From: Virgibacillus sp. 7505
GTDB taxonomy: Bacteria > Bacillota > Bacilli > Bacillales > Amphibacillaceae
Assembly (NCBI RefSeq): GCF_002272135.1
Contig: NZ_NPBF01000017.1
Location: 1 to 64,000 of the forward strand
Direction: 5' to 3'
DNA: 64,000 nt
The position numbers and the translations under genes are program-made. Under the pieces are notes generated by a model. That model was not told the origin of the DNA, did no database searches, and worked only from the letters and a program-made list of their open reading frames with translations. Every line of letters starts with the position of its first letter. Position 1 is the stretch's first letter. This document shows positions 39,065 through 47,118 of this stretch, one piece after another.

Positions 39065-39757
39065 ATGACAATCGGGATCATTGGAGCAATGGATGAAGAA
39101 GTAGCATTACTGAAAGAAACAATGGCAAACAAAAAAGAGGTCATTGCAGCAGGGTATGAAATCACAGAAGGCACACTATCTGACAAACCAGTTGTCCTGC
39201 TTAAATCGGGAATCGGAAAAGTGAATGCAGCACTCGCAACATCTATGCTGATTGAACGATATGCACCGGAAGCAATCATCAACACTGGTTCAGCGGGCGG
39301 ATTTGCTTCGAATCTGGAAGTAGGGGATATTGTCATCTCTGATTCGGTCGTTCACCATGACGTGGACGTAACAGCATTCGACTATGTTTATGGTCAAGTA
39401 CCGCAAATGCCGCCAGCTTTCCAGGCAGATCAGGAGCTGGTTCAGCTAGCCAAGAGTGTTATCGATCAATTCCCTGATACGAACGCTGAAATCGGCCTTA
39501 TTGCGACCGGCGATAGTTTTATGTCTGATCCAGAACGTGTAGCATTTGTCCGGGACAAGTTCCCAGCTATGCTGGCAGCGGAGATGGAGGCTGCTGCAGT
39601 GGCTCAAGTTTCGTATCACTATGGAACACCTTTTGTCATTGTACGGGCGTTGTCTGATATTGCAGGCAAGGAATCGTCTGTATCATTTGATGCTTTCCTT
39701 GACCAAGCTGCTCGCAATGCAGCGACATTGATCATCAAAATGGTTGAACGCTACTAA
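39065..39757 (+). CDS. mtnN: 5'-methylthioadenosine/S-adenosylhomocysteine nucleosidase
   Basis: MtnN cleaves MTA and SAH to adenine and the thioribose or ribosyl-homocysteine product, feeding methionine recycling and removing methyltransferase inhibitors. The 230-residue product has [16 protein letters not shown], the segment [40 protein letters not shown] with the ribose-binding glutamate, and [10 protein letters not shown] with the catalytic aspartate near residue 197. It follows yrrS after 13 bases behind AAAGGAG. A strong terminator follows. The yrrT, mccA and mccB partners of B. subtilis are absent. Confidence 0.97.
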   Translation: MTIGIIGAMDEEVALLKETMANKKEVIAAGYEITEGTLSDKPVVLLKSGIGKVNAALATSMLIERYAPEAIINTGSAGGFASNLEVGDIVISDSVVHHDVDVTAFDYVYGQVPQMPPAFQADQELVQLAKSVIDQFPDTNAEIGLIATGDSFMSDPERVAFVRDKFPAMLAAEMEAAAVAQVSYHYGTPFVIVRALSDIAGKESSVSFDAFLDQAARNAATLIIKMVERY

Positions 39758-39764
39758 CACTTAT

Positions 39765-39798
39765 GACAGCAATTACCAGGTAATTGCTGTCTTTTTTT
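39765..39798 (+). terminator. Terminator of mtnN
   Basis: Thirteen-base stem GACAGCAATTACC (39765-39777) / GGTAATTGCTGTC (39779-39791) and a T-run. Confidence 0.9.
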
Positions 39799-39837
39799 GT
39801 GTTACAATGTTGCTAGATTGGAAGAGGAGGCGACAAG

Positions 39838-40065
39838 ATGAATAAAAGACAACAGCAGTTGATTGACAAGATTGCAGATTATCGTCGTTTTGCATTGGCG
39901 CTTCTGATTCTTGGCAGTTATTTATACATTGGTTCGGTTATCAATGTTTATCTGGCACCTACAGACAAAGCAGATATCCTATTTGCTATGACTGGCGGAT
40001 GCGTCATTACAAGCATATTGATCTGGTTTGCAATAGAAAGATGGAAAAAACAATTAGAAAGCTAA
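39838..40065 (+). CDS. yrhC: YrhC family small membrane protein
   Basis: A 75-residue product with two membrane helices (about residues 17-36 and 47-66) and a basic start MNKRQQQLIDKIADYRRFAL that matches the YrhC-like family. The role is unknown. In B. subtilis yrhC closes the yrrT-mtnN-mccA-mccB operon; here it stands alone after the mtnN terminator, behind GAGGAGG. A terminator follows. Confidence 0.8.
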   Translation: MNKRQQQLIDKIADYRRFALALLILGSYLYIGSVINVYLAPTDKADILFAMTGGCVITSILIWFAIERWKKQLES

Positions 40066-40094
40066 AAACTCCGGTATAAAACCGGAGTTTTTTT
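40066..40094. terminator. Bidirectional terminator between yrhC and the small convergent gene
   Basis: AAACTCCGGT (40066-40075) pairs with ACCGGAGTTT (40081-40090) followed by TTTT; an A-run lies on the other side for minus-strand transcripts. Confidence 0.85.
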
Positions 40095-40218
40095 AATCCC
40101 ATATATTCTCCCAAGCATAAGCTCCTCCTACAAAAAGCAGGACAAGGAAGGCAGCAATAAGCACGCCGGTGCTTGTTCGCTGCTGATAATGACTGGGTGA
40201 GTAGCTGTTCGCATACAT
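40093..40218 (-). CDS. Very small membrane protein (41 aa) downstream of sigK
   Basis: A 42-codon frame from ATG 40218 to TAA 40093, with a strong AAGGAGG eight bases before the start. The protein begins MYANSYSPSHYQQRTSTG, has one membrane helix (VLIAAFLVLLFVGGAYAW) and ends ENIWD. This Tyr/Ser-rich head plus single helix resembles the YjcZ/sporulation-type micropeptides of Bacillus in style, but I cannot assign a family. It lies 52 bases after sigK on the same strand and ends in a shared terminator. Confidence 0.75.
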   Translation of the reverse strand: MYANSYSPSHYQQRTSTGVLIAAFLVLLFVGGAYAWENIWD

Positions 40219-40269
40219 ATTGGCAACCTCCTTCTTAACAGAATAGTAAGGTATAGATAGCATATGCTT

Positions 40270-40968
40270 TTATGTGCGATGCTGTCGGTAGTATTCATGG
40301 AAAATTTTCATCAGTGCACGTTTTTCGATGCGGGAAACGTAGCTGCGGGAAATATTTAATTTTTTTGCAATTTCACGCTGTGTCATATCTTCTTCGTTAT
40401 TAAGTCCATAGCGGCTGACTATTACTTCTTTTTCACGTCCATCCAGGATATCGATATATTCTTTTATTTTCTCGACTTCCATATTCAACTGGATATACTC
40501 AATGATATCCTCATTGTCTGCTTGGAGAATGTCGATAAGGCTGATTTCGTTACCTTCTTTATCCTGACCTATGGGATCATGCAGGGAAATATCCTTCTTG
40601 GTCTTCTTCAAGGCCCGTAGATGCATAAGGATTTCATTTTCGATACACCTAGCTGCGTATGTAGCGAGTTTTGTGCCTTTATCACTCGAATAGCTTTCGA
40701 TCCCTTTAATCAGTCCGATTGTACCGATGGAAATGAGATCCTCCGAATCTTCGCCAGTGTTTTCGAATTTCTTTACGATGTGAGCAACCAGACGCAGGTT
40801 ATGTTCAATTAACTTGTTACGGCTTGTTTCATCCCCTTGCTGCATCCTTTCGATATGCAATGCTTCTTCCTCGGGTGGGAGAGGCTGAGGGAATGCATGG
40901 TTCTTTACATAGGAAACGAAAAACATTGCTTCCTTTACTAGAAGTCCGATAGCACCAATAATACTCAT
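40270..40968 (-). CDS. sigK: RNA polymerase sporulation sigma factor, pro-sigma-K
   Basis: Sigma-K drives late mother-cell transcription (coat, germination and lysis genes). The 232-residue product carries the pro-sequence [19 protein letters not shown], expected to be removed by SpoIVFB before [11 protein letters not shown]. It has sigma region 2 ([37 protein letters not shown]) and region 4 ([20 protein letters not shown]). ATG 40968 follows AGGAGG. Unlike B. subtilis, where the skin element splits the gene, the reading frame is continuous. No convincing sigma-E promoter was found upstream. Confidence 0.97.
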   Translation of the reverse strand: MSIIGAIGLLVKEAMFFVSYVKNHAFPQPLPPEEEALHIERMQQGDETSRNKLIEHNLRLVAHIVKKFENTGEDSEDLISIGTIGLIKGIESYSSDKGTKLATYAARCIENEILMHLRALKKTKKDISLHDPIGQDKEGNEISLIDILQADNEDIIEYIQLNMEVEKIKEYIDILDGREKEVIVSRYGLNNEEDMTQREIAKKLNISRSYVSRIEKRALMKIFHEYYRQHRT

Positions 40969-41043
40969 TTCATTGCACCTCCTGTACACTCTCAAAGATT
41001 GCCTATACACTCACTTTATGTGAAGGAGTCTCTGAACGTGTCT

Positions 41044-41086
41044 GTCCAGAAGAAAAAGAAAAAGTGAATGCACAAGGGCATTCACT
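41044..41086 (-). terminator. Terminator of the Mrp operon
   Basis: GTGAATGC (41064-41071) pairs with GCATTCAC (41078-41085). On the minus strand the hairpin is followed by a long T-rich tract (plus-strand A-run 41050-41063). It directly follows mrpG. Confidence 0.85.
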
Positions 41087-41087
41087 T

Positions 41088-41474
41088 TCATTTTCGTTGT
41101 TGTTTTTGTCTTCGCTTTTCCCTATCGATTGCTTCCTGGTATTGATCCTTCAACGTTCCGTATGGTTTTGCTCCGCGAAGGTGAGCAGCTCTGGATATGA
41201 GATGACTTGCGACAGGGGCAGTGAGAAAGATGAACAGAACACCAAGGATTAATTTTCCGCTTATGATTCCGTACTCGGTGTAGTGGAAAATAAAAGCACC
41301 GATAAGAATTCCGGCAACACCCAGTGTAGAACCTTTACTCGCTGCATGGAGCCTTGTATAAATATCAGGGAAGCGCAGAATGCCAACAGATGCAGTGAAC
41401 ATGATAAATGTACCGCCTGACAGAAATGCGATTACAAGGATATTCAGGATGATTTCAATTATCTTCTGTATCAA
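41088..41474 (-). CDS. mrpG: Mrp Na+/H+ antiporter subunit G
   Basis: MrpG is a small membrane subunit of the multi-subunit Mrp cation/proton antiporter. The 128-residue product has three membrane helices and the PhaG/MnhG signature GTFIMFTASVGILRFPDIYTRLHAASKGSTLG, with APVASHLISRAAH near residue 92. Translation begins at TTG 41474, 20 bases inside the end of mrpF, behind AAAAGGG. It is the last gene of the operon; a terminator follows. The C-terminus is basic and cytoplasmic. Confidence 0.93.
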   Translation of the reverse strand: MIQKIIEIILNILVIAFLSGGTFIMFTASVGILRFPDIYTRLHAASKGSTLGVAGILIGAFIFHYTEYGIISGKLILGVLFIFLTAPVASHLISRAAHLRGAKPYGTLKDQYQEAIDREKRRQKQQRK

Positions 41475-41766
41475 TTAAATCACCCTTTTCCAAATAGATT
41501 GCAATTGCTACTGTCCCTATAAATAACAGGATTCCGATTAACAATACGATATCATTGAAGTTAGGTGTAATCAGGATGATTGCAAGCAAGGAAGCGAAAG
41601 CCATTATATTTACACCGATGGCATCCAAAGCAACTGCTCGGTCAGCATTTGTCGGTCCTTTCATTACACGAATGATTAATAGCAGAATAGAGACGCTTAG
41701 AGCAATCAGGCAAATGATAGAGACTATCTGAACAATATCAGCAAAATTATTTTGCAGTGCGCTCAT
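41455..41766 (-). CDS. mrpF: Mrp Na+/H+ antiporter subunit F
   Basis: A 103-residue subunit with three membrane helices and the family segment VRVMKGPTNADRAVALDAIGVNIMAFASLLAI (starting near residue 30). MrpF is required for complex assembly in studied Bacillus Mrp systems. The start overlaps the mrpE stop by four bases (ATGA) behind GGAGGTG, and its end overlaps mrpG by 20 bases, so expression is tightly coupled. Confidence 0.93.
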   Translation of the reverse strand: MSALQNNFADIVQIVSIICLIALSVSILLLIIRVMKGPTNADRAVALDAIGVNIMAFASLLAIILITPNFNDIVLLIGILLFIGTVAIAIYLEKGDLIDTEDN

Positions 41767-42239
41767 CGTGTCACCTCCATGATGTGCTTCTCGAAGCTAT
41801 TTTTAATTGCATGAACAGCATCCTTCATGTCAACGATATCCATGGCGTGGATATAGAGCTCCTTTTTATCGGGTGAAACGGCCATAGTGACAGTTCCGGG
41901 AGTTAGGGTAATCAGAGTTGCTAATAAGGTAATCTCCCAATCTGTTTTTAATTCTGTCTCGAGTGTAAAGATACCTGGGTTTATATCCAGGCGCCTTGCA
42001 TAGACAAGTTTTGTGATTTCGAAATTAGAAAGGATCAGCTCTTTAATAAAAATCAGCGCCAGGACCAAAATCTTGTATCCCCGCCATAAATAGAACGGCC
42101 CTTTAAGGAAGCGGCGCAGCAGGAATAATAAGGCGATACCAACGATATAACCTGTTACGAATCCGGCAACACTATATGACTCCCCGAGGAACATCCACAT
42201 GAAGGCAATCAATAGGTTTATACAGACTTGAAAAGCCAT
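41763..42239 (-). CDS. mrpE: Mrp Na+/H+ antiporter subunit E
   Basis: A 158-residue subunit with two or three N-terminal membrane helices and a cytoplasmic C-terminal part carrying the MnhE pattern LTLTPGTVTMAVSPDKKELYIHAMDI. The N-terminal segment NLLIAFMWMFLGESYSVAGFVTGYIVG also fits. The ATG directly follows the mrpD stop, with AGGAGG in the mrpD end. It overlaps mrpF by four bases. Confidence 0.93.
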   Translation of the reverse strand: MAFQVCINLLIAFMWMFLGESYSVAGFVTGYIVGIALLFLLRRFLKGPFYLWRGYKILVLALIFIKELILSNFEITKLVYARRLDINPGIFTLETELKTDWEITLLATLITLTPGTVTMAVSPDKKELYIHAMDIVDMKDAVHAIKNSFEKHIMEVTR

Positions 42240-43724
42240 CTAACGCCCCTCCTTCAATACGAGATCGATATATTCCTGTGGATGAAGCAGATAGTCGGCA
42301 ATTAGCTGAACGGTCGGCAGAATTGCTTCTGCTCCAACACCTAGGAATACAGTGAATAGCATCAAAAATCCAGCTGGTAATAGCCGACGTGTACTGTGAC
42401 GTGTTTGTTGTGTTTTTGCTTCGCCCTCCCCCCAGAAAATGGAGATAAAAGCTCTAACGATCGAAAGCAATATCAGTAAGCTCGTGAGCAGCATAATGAT
42501 AACAGTAACTGTTTCGCCTTTTTCGAAGGCACCTCTTACCAAAAGCAGCTTACCGATGAACCCGCTGAATGGCGGAACACCTGCGAGTACAAGACCGGCA
42601 AGGAAGAACATCCAGCCAAGGATAGGGTGTGAACGGATCATTCCGCCCATTTTATTGATGTCCGAAGTGCCGGCTGCTGCGGCAATCGTACCAGCCAGCA
42701 AGAATAGCGCTGCCTTTACAATCATATCCTGCAGCAAATAATAGATGCTTCCACTCAGACCATCATGATTGAAAATCCCGATTCCAACCAGCATGAACCC
42801 GATAGCAGGAATGATATTATAAGCAACAATCAGTTTGATATTACGGGATGCCAAGGCCCCAATTACCCCGAACAGCATAGTAAGATTTCCGACCCATATG
42901 AACAGCTGATCCATAATTTCAGGCTGCTGATGGAAGATGAGCGTAAATGTACGGATGAGGGAATACACACCGACCTTCGTTAAAAGTGCTCCAAATAAAG
43001 CTGACACGACTGGGTTTGGAACGATGTAGGAGTGCGGCATCCAGTAATAGAGCGGAAATGCAGCGCCCTTGGTCGCAAAGACAAAGAACAGCAGTATGGC
43101 AACCGTCGTGATTATGCCTGGCTGATCAGAGGCTGCTACCCGTTCAGCCAGCTGCGCCATATTCACTGTACCCAGCACAGCATATATGTAGGAAACAGCG
43201 GTAACAAATAACATGGAAGAAAACAAATTGATCAGGACGTACTTGATCGATTCACGGAGCTGTACTTTCTTCCCTCCATGTGTAATCAAGGCATAAGATG
43301 CCATCAGCAGGACTTCAAAGAATACGAACAGGTTGAACAAATCCCCTGTTACAAAAGCACCTGATACCCCAGTTACAAGTAAAAATACAAAGGTATAAAA
43401 ATAGAAGCCTTCCTGTTCCTTCGAAACGGACGCTGGTGCATACCATACGACAGCTAGAAGAATGATGGAAGTGGTCAGAACAAGTAAAGTACTCAAAGGA
43501 TCCAGTACAAGGATGATACCGTATGGAGCGATCCAATCTCCTGCTTCCAGAACTATACTGCCATCAAGTAGGACTCTGTAAAGGAGCAACCCCATTGTGA
43601 TCAGATGGACGATTGCAAAGAGCATTGCCAATCGTCTTGTGAGCAGAATCCGGTTATGGATGAATGCCAGCAGTATACCAGCTAAGAATGGAATCAATAT
43701 TGGTAAAATAGCAAAATTAGTCAT
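42240..43724 (-). CDS. mrpD: Mrp Na+/H+ antiporter subunit D
   Basis: MrpD is one of two large complex-I-related subunits that carry ion-translocating half-channels. About 494 residues with some 14 helices; signature segments are FVFFEVLLMASYALIT (with the conserved Glu near residue 134), GTKGAAFPLYYWMPHSYIVPNPVVSALFGALLTKVGVYSLIR (conserved Lys near 217) and HILNHA-type region DMIVKAALFLLAG. ATG 43724 has GAGG at eight bases; ATG 43730 is too close. It overlaps the end of mrpC by eight bases. Confidence 0.95.
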   Translation of the reverse strand: MTNFAILPILIPFLAGILLAFIHNRILLTRRLAMLFAIVHLITMGLLLYRVLLDGSIVLEAGDWIAPYGIILVLDPLSTLLVLTTSIILLAVVWYAPASVSKEQEGFYFYTFVFLLVTGVSGAFVTGDLFNLFVFFEVLLMASYALITHGGKKVQLRESIKYVLINLFSSMLFVTAVSYIYAVLGTVNMAQLAERVAASDQPGIITTVAILLFFVFATKGAAFPLYYWMPHSYIVPNPVVSALFGALLTKVGVYSLIRTFTLIFHQQPEIMDQLFIWVGNLTMLFGVIGALASRNIKLIVAYNIIPAIGFMLVGIGIFNHDGLSGSIYYLLQDMIVKAALFLLAGTIAAAAGTSDINKMGGMIRSHPILGWMFFLAGLVLAGVPPFSGFIGKLLLVRGAFEKGETVTVIIMLLTSLLILLSIVRAFISIFWGEGEAKTQQTRHSTRRLLPAGFLMLFTVFLGVGAEAILPTVQLIADYLLHPQEYIDLVLKEGR

Positions 43725-44055
43725 GATCATTACCTCTTAATTCTTCCATATTATCCGTGCCGTTCGTTTTTACTGCCCGATAAGCCAGGACAAGAAGCAG
43801 GCTGGTGACACCAAAGCTGATAACGATGGACGTCAGTATCAGTGCTTGCGGCAGCGGATCGGTATAATTCTCCGTTCCTTCAGTAAGAACAGGAGCGGCA
43901 CCACGCTTCAACTTGCCCATCGTCAAGATGAACAGGTGGGCAGCGTGTGACAGAAGGGCAGTCCCGATGATGATTCGGAGGAGCTGCTTCTGCAGCATGT
44001 TGTAAACCGCAAATCCGAAGAGGATGCCGGCTAGTACAATCATGATAATTTCCAT
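43717..44055 (-). CDS. mrpC: Mrp Na+/H+ antiporter subunit C
   Basis: A 112-residue NuoK-like subunit with three membrane helices and the family motif DPLPQALILTSIVISFGVTSLLLVLAYR (from residue about 66). In known Mrp operons mrpB (about 140 residues) lies between mrpA and mrpC. Here the mrpC ATG overlaps the mrpA stop codon by one base (TGATG), so there is no room for mrpB. It overlaps mrpD at its 3' end. Confidence 0.95.
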   Translation of the reverse strand: MEIIMIVLAGILFGFAVYNMLQKQLLRIIIGTALLSHAAHLFILTMGKLKRGAAPVLTEGTENYTDPLPQALILTSIVISFGVTSLLLVLAYRAVKTNGTDNMEELRGNDHD

Positions 44056-46412
44056 CAGCGATCCCCTCCTTTTTGACGCAGTTTGATCAGGGAATAGATT
44101 CCCAAAGCTGCAATAGCCAGTACAGTGATTTCAAATAATGTATCCAATCCACGGAAATCGACAAGGATGACATTGACGATATTATCGCCGCCTCCCAGTT
44201 TGTAGGAATACTTGATAAAGTAATCCGAAATGCTAGGGGAGAGGCGCTGACTGTATGCAGCTAAGCCGACGAACATCATCATAAGGCCGCAAAGGGAAGC
44301 GATGATGATATTTGTGATTTTTTTGGACGTTTTCTCTTTTCTTTCTCGTTTCATTTCCGGCAAATGACGGAAGCACAGCAGGAACAAGACGACAGTGATT
44401 GTCTCGATACTAAGCTGTGTCAGTGCAAGATCAGGTGCCCGGAACAGCACAAACAGAATGGACAACCCGTACCCTACCACACCCAGAATAATGACCGCAG
44501 TCAATTTCTTCTGTGATACGGTGCTTCCAAAAGCTGCAGCGATCATGATAAATGCAACAGCCAGCTCTGGCAGGCTTTGAGGAAGCGAGACGGGCGAAGT
44601 ATCAATATTTCGAAGATCAAATGAATTTGTCCCGAATAAAACCACTAAGGTTACAATGGAGATAACACTTATGATGATCGCATTGTACTGTCGGATAGAT
44701 CCGCTAACAATACGGTCATTCAATCTCTTAGTCTGTGTTTCACTAGCCGAAAGAAGGGAGGCATAGACGATATTTCCAGACAACTTTCCTGGCAGCACGT
44801 CGTATAATACCATCCAATATTTTCGTGTGACATAAAATACAGTACCTAAAACTACCACAATGAGTGACATAATCAATGCTGGTACAAAACCATGCCAGAA
44901 ATGAATGCTGTGCCCTTTCATTGCTTCACCATAGACAGCATTCGCTGCCGGCTGAAGCAAATGACGGCTGAACCAGTTCGGGAAGATACTGATCAATAGA
45001 ACTCCCAAAACGAGCAGGACAGGTGTTGCCAGCATCCCGAATTTCGGATCATGGGCTTTTTCAGCAGTGGCTTTCTCTGCATTCCCCGTAAATGTACGAA
45101 AGTAGAAGTACATGCTGTACACAAATGTGAAGATACTGCCTGCAACAGCTGCATACGGTACGATAGTAGCTAGTACAGCTGCAAAGTCTGTTCCGAAGGC
45201 ACGGTCGCCTGCCAAATCCCAGGAGCTTGAAAAGAATTCCTCTTTACTATAAAAACCGTTTAGAATTGGCAGCGGCACACCAGCCATAGAGAAAGATGCG
45301 AGTATGCTGATTATTCCTGTAACTGGCATGAGCTTCCAAAGCCCGCCGAGCTTTCGGATATCACGGGTCCCTGTTTCATGGTCGATAATGCCGACAGCCA
45401 TGAACAAACTTCCTTTAAATGTTGCGTGATTGAGAATATGGAATATAGCAGCAAAGATGGCTGCTTCTGTTCCGTAGCCGATCATCGCCATAATCATGCC
45501 AAGCTGACTGATGGTGGAATAAGCTAATATCCCCTTGAGATCTGTCTGCCTGACAGCCATATAAGACCCCCAGAACAAAGTGACGAGACCGATTATAGAT
45601 ACTGCAATGAAAAATGCTTCGCTTTCTTTAAACACAGGAGTAAAGCGGAGCAAAAGGAATAGACCGGCTTTAACCATTGTAGCGGAATGCAAGTATGCAC
45701 TAACCGGTGTCGGGGCTTCCATCGCATCTGGCAGCCAGATATGGAATGGAAACTGGGCCGATTTCGTACAGGCAGCCAACAGCAGCAGCACAATAATCAT
45801 CGGGAACCAATCACTTGCAAGGATAAGGTCTCCCTGTGTCAATATCTCACGGATACTCGCAGACCCCGTAACCAAGTGTAGAAGCACCAATGCACCGAGT
45901 AATGCGAATCCACCTAGGAATGTGATCAGCATGGATTTCAAAGCGCCGTCTGTGGAAGCTTTTCTAGTGAACCAGAAACTGATCAAAAGGAAAGAAGATA
46001 CAGAGGTGAGCTCCCAGAAGGTGTAAAGGGCATAAATGTTATCTGAAGTGACAATGCCGAGCATCGCTCCCATGAACAGAAGCAAATAAACATAGAAGGA
46101 CCCTAGCCGTTCCTCTCGGTTAAGATAATAGATGGAATAAAAAGCTACAAGAGCACCGATACCGCTAATCAGCAAAGCAAAGAAAAGAGCCAGTCCATCA
46201 GTATAGAATGTTAAATCCAGTCCAAGTGACGGTATCCAGCTGTAACGATACAGTGTATCAGTTTCCCCGCTGACAAGCAGAACGAGAAAATATAGGAAGA
46301 TGGAGAGCGATGTAGCGAACACCGCATATCCGGTATGTATCCTGTATTTGAATTTCGCGAAGAATGGGATGCACATAGCGATTATAAATGGCATCAGAAT
46401 GGCAACGATCAT
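44055..46412 (-). CDS. mrpA: Mrp Na+/H+ antiporter subunit A
   Basis: MrpA is the largest subunit, with an NuoL-like core and C-terminal MbhD/MbhE-like domains. The 785-residue product holds about 20 helices: conserved Glu in ALYTFWELTSVSSFLLI (near 140), FPFHIWLPDAMEAPTPVSAYLHSATMVKAGLFLLLR (near 220-255), FHILNHATFKGSLFM, then RAPDLALTQLSIETITVVLFLL and DFRGLDTLFEITVLAIAALGIY at the C-terminus. Length equals normal MrpA; it is not the longer MrpA-MrpB fusion. ATG follows GAGGAGG. The complex exchanges Na+ for H+ and supports pH and salt tolerance. Confidence 0.96.
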   Translation of the reverse strand: MIVAILMPFIIAMCIPFFAKFKYRIHTGYAVFATSLSIFLYFLVLLVSGETDTLYRYSWIPSLGLDLTFYTDGLALFFALLISGIGALVAFYSIYYLNREERLGSFYVYLLLFMGAMLGIVTSDNIYALYTFWELTSVSSFLLISFWFTRKASTDGALKSMLITFLGGFALLGALVLLHLVTGSASIREILTQGDLILASDWFPMIIVLLLLAACTKSAQFPFHIWLPDAMEAPTPVSAYLHSATMVKAGLFLLLRFTPVFKESEAFFIAVSIIGLVTLFWGSYMAVRQTDLKGILAYSTISQLGMIMAMIGYGTEAAIFAAIFHILNHATFKGSLFMAVGIIDHETGTRDIRKLGGLWKLMPVTGIISILASFSMAGVPLPILNGFYSKEEFFSSSWDLAGDRAFGTDFAAVLATIVPYAAVAGSIFTFVYSMYFYFRTFTGNAEKATAEKAHDPKFGMLATPVLLVLGVLLISIFPNWFSRHLLQPAANAVYGEAMKGHSIHFWHGFVPALIMSLIVVVLGTVFYVTRKYWMVLYDVLPGKLSGNIVYASLLSASETQTKRLNDRIVSGSIRQYNAIIISVISIVTLVVLFGTNSFDLRNIDTSPVSLPQSLPELAVAFIMIAAAFGSTVSQKKLTAVIILGVVGYGLSILFVLFRAPDLALTQLSIETITVVLFLLCFRHLPEMKRERKEKTSKKITNIIIASLCGLMMMFVGLAAYSQRLSPSISDYFIKYSYKLGGGDNIVNVILVDFRGLDTLFEITVLAIAALGIYSLIKLRQKGGDR

Positions 46413-46439
46413 ATTATGGCAGTCCTCCTCTTTGATTTC

Positions 46440-46451
46440 GTTCTTAAGAAC
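46440..46451. promoter_or_regulatory. Perfect palindrome in the mrp leader
   Basis: GTTCTTAAGAAC is a perfect 12-base palindrome lying 28 bases before the mrpA start codon and downstream of the candidate promoter. It has operator-like symmetry, but no binding protein can be named. Confidence 0.4.
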
Positions 46452-46491
46452 TTCTTCTATTTTAAATAAGTGCTAAAAAATCCTATACCCA

Positions 46492-46521
46492 ATTGTAAAG
46501 TAATTCAACCATACACTGCAA
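46492..46521 (-). promoter_or_regulatory. Candidate promoter of the mrp operon
   Basis: On the minus strand TTGCAG (46521-46516), 18 bases, TACAAT (46497-46492). It lies between the sda terminator and mrpA. A second possibility, TTGAAT with a 15-base spacer to TATAGG, overlaps it. Confidence 0.45.
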
Positions 46522-46544
46522 CAGACACAGCTCCCTTTCAGAAA

Positions 46545-46570
46545 GAAAAAAGCCTTGCCGTAGCGGCAAG
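46545..46570 (-). terminator. Terminator of sda
   Basis: CTTGCCG (46554-46560) pairs with CGGCAAG (46564-46570); on the minus strand it is followed by GCTTTTTTC. Confidence 0.88.
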
Positions 46571-46587
46571 ACTGAGGGAGACGATGT

Positions 46588-46728
46588 TTAGCTGGTATAG
46601 CGGATCTTATGCGATAAGCCCCGTGACTGGATTTCTTTCTCTATTAGATGAATAAACTCTTGGCTCAAGTGGAGTTCGTTCGCCTTGTGGTAAGATTCGA
46701 TCAGCAATTCATCAGACAGATGTTCCAT
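46588..46728 (-). CDS. sda: Sporulation checkpoint protein Sda
   Basis: Sda is a 46-residue helical hairpin that binds sporulation histidine kinases such as KinA and blocks phosphorylation of Spo0A when DNA replication is active or damaged. The protein here is exactly 46 residues, starting [20 protein letters not shown] and continuing [13 protein letters not shown], close to my memory of the B. subtilis sequence. ATG 46728 follows AGGAGG at eight bases. It has its own terminator and lies before yqeG, as in B. subtilis. A cluster of DnaA boxes at 46848-46946 fits known DnaA control. Confidence 0.95.
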   Translation of the reverse strand: MEHLSDELLIESYHKANELHLSQEFIHLIEKEIQSRGLSHKIRYTS

Positions 46729-46847
46729 CTTGCATTCCTCCTGATTGGAGATATCTTACTATCTTGCAGATCTTCTGTACGTGGGTTGGGGAGTTGAATA
46801 AGTTATTAATAATGTATCACGAAAAAAATAGGGGGACAAGACGATAG

Positions 46848-46946
46848 TTATCTACATGAAACTGTTCATAACCTGTAGATAAAGTGTTTATAAATATGCA
46901 GAATTGATTCATATTGCGGTTGGTTATGTGGACATAGTTATCCACA
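46848..46946. promoter_or_regulatory. Cluster of DnaA boxes between sda and yqeG
   Basis: TTATCCACA (46938-46946) is a perfect DnaA box. TTATCTACA at 46848-46856 (plus) and at 46874-46882 (minus) differ from TTATNCACA at one base; minus-strand sites at 46863-46871 (TTATGAACA) and 46885-46893 (TTATAAACA) also differ at one base. Five sites in 99 bases of an AT-rich stretch. In B. subtilis DnaA directly controls sda through such a cluster. The 390-base gap 46729-47118 holds no gene that I can support. Confidence 0.8.
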
Positions 46947-47118
46947 AGAAGAAGAATGTAGAGATTTGTCGAAAGGTTTTGCTTCTGATTTCTTGCCTAT
47001 GACATAAAGAAAGGTCGAAAAAAAGAGGAACAATGAAAGATTTTTTTGAAACCGTAGCAAAAATGTCTTATGATGGGTAAGTAACTGTTGAAGTGTACGA
47101 GATCGGAGGAAATCCACA

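Noticed and set aside
40969-41043. Sigma-E promoter for sigK
   Set aside because: A CATAAAGT word is present on the minus strand but lacks a matching -35 at 14-15 bases, so it was not listed.
44053-44057. Possibility that mrpB is hidden in another frame between mrpA and mrpC
   Set aside because: The two genes share a base, and both flanking products are of full normal length, so no frame is available there.
46470-46655. 61-codon plus-strand frame overlapping sda
   Set aside because: It runs through the sda terminator and antisense to sda, with no ribosome binding site.
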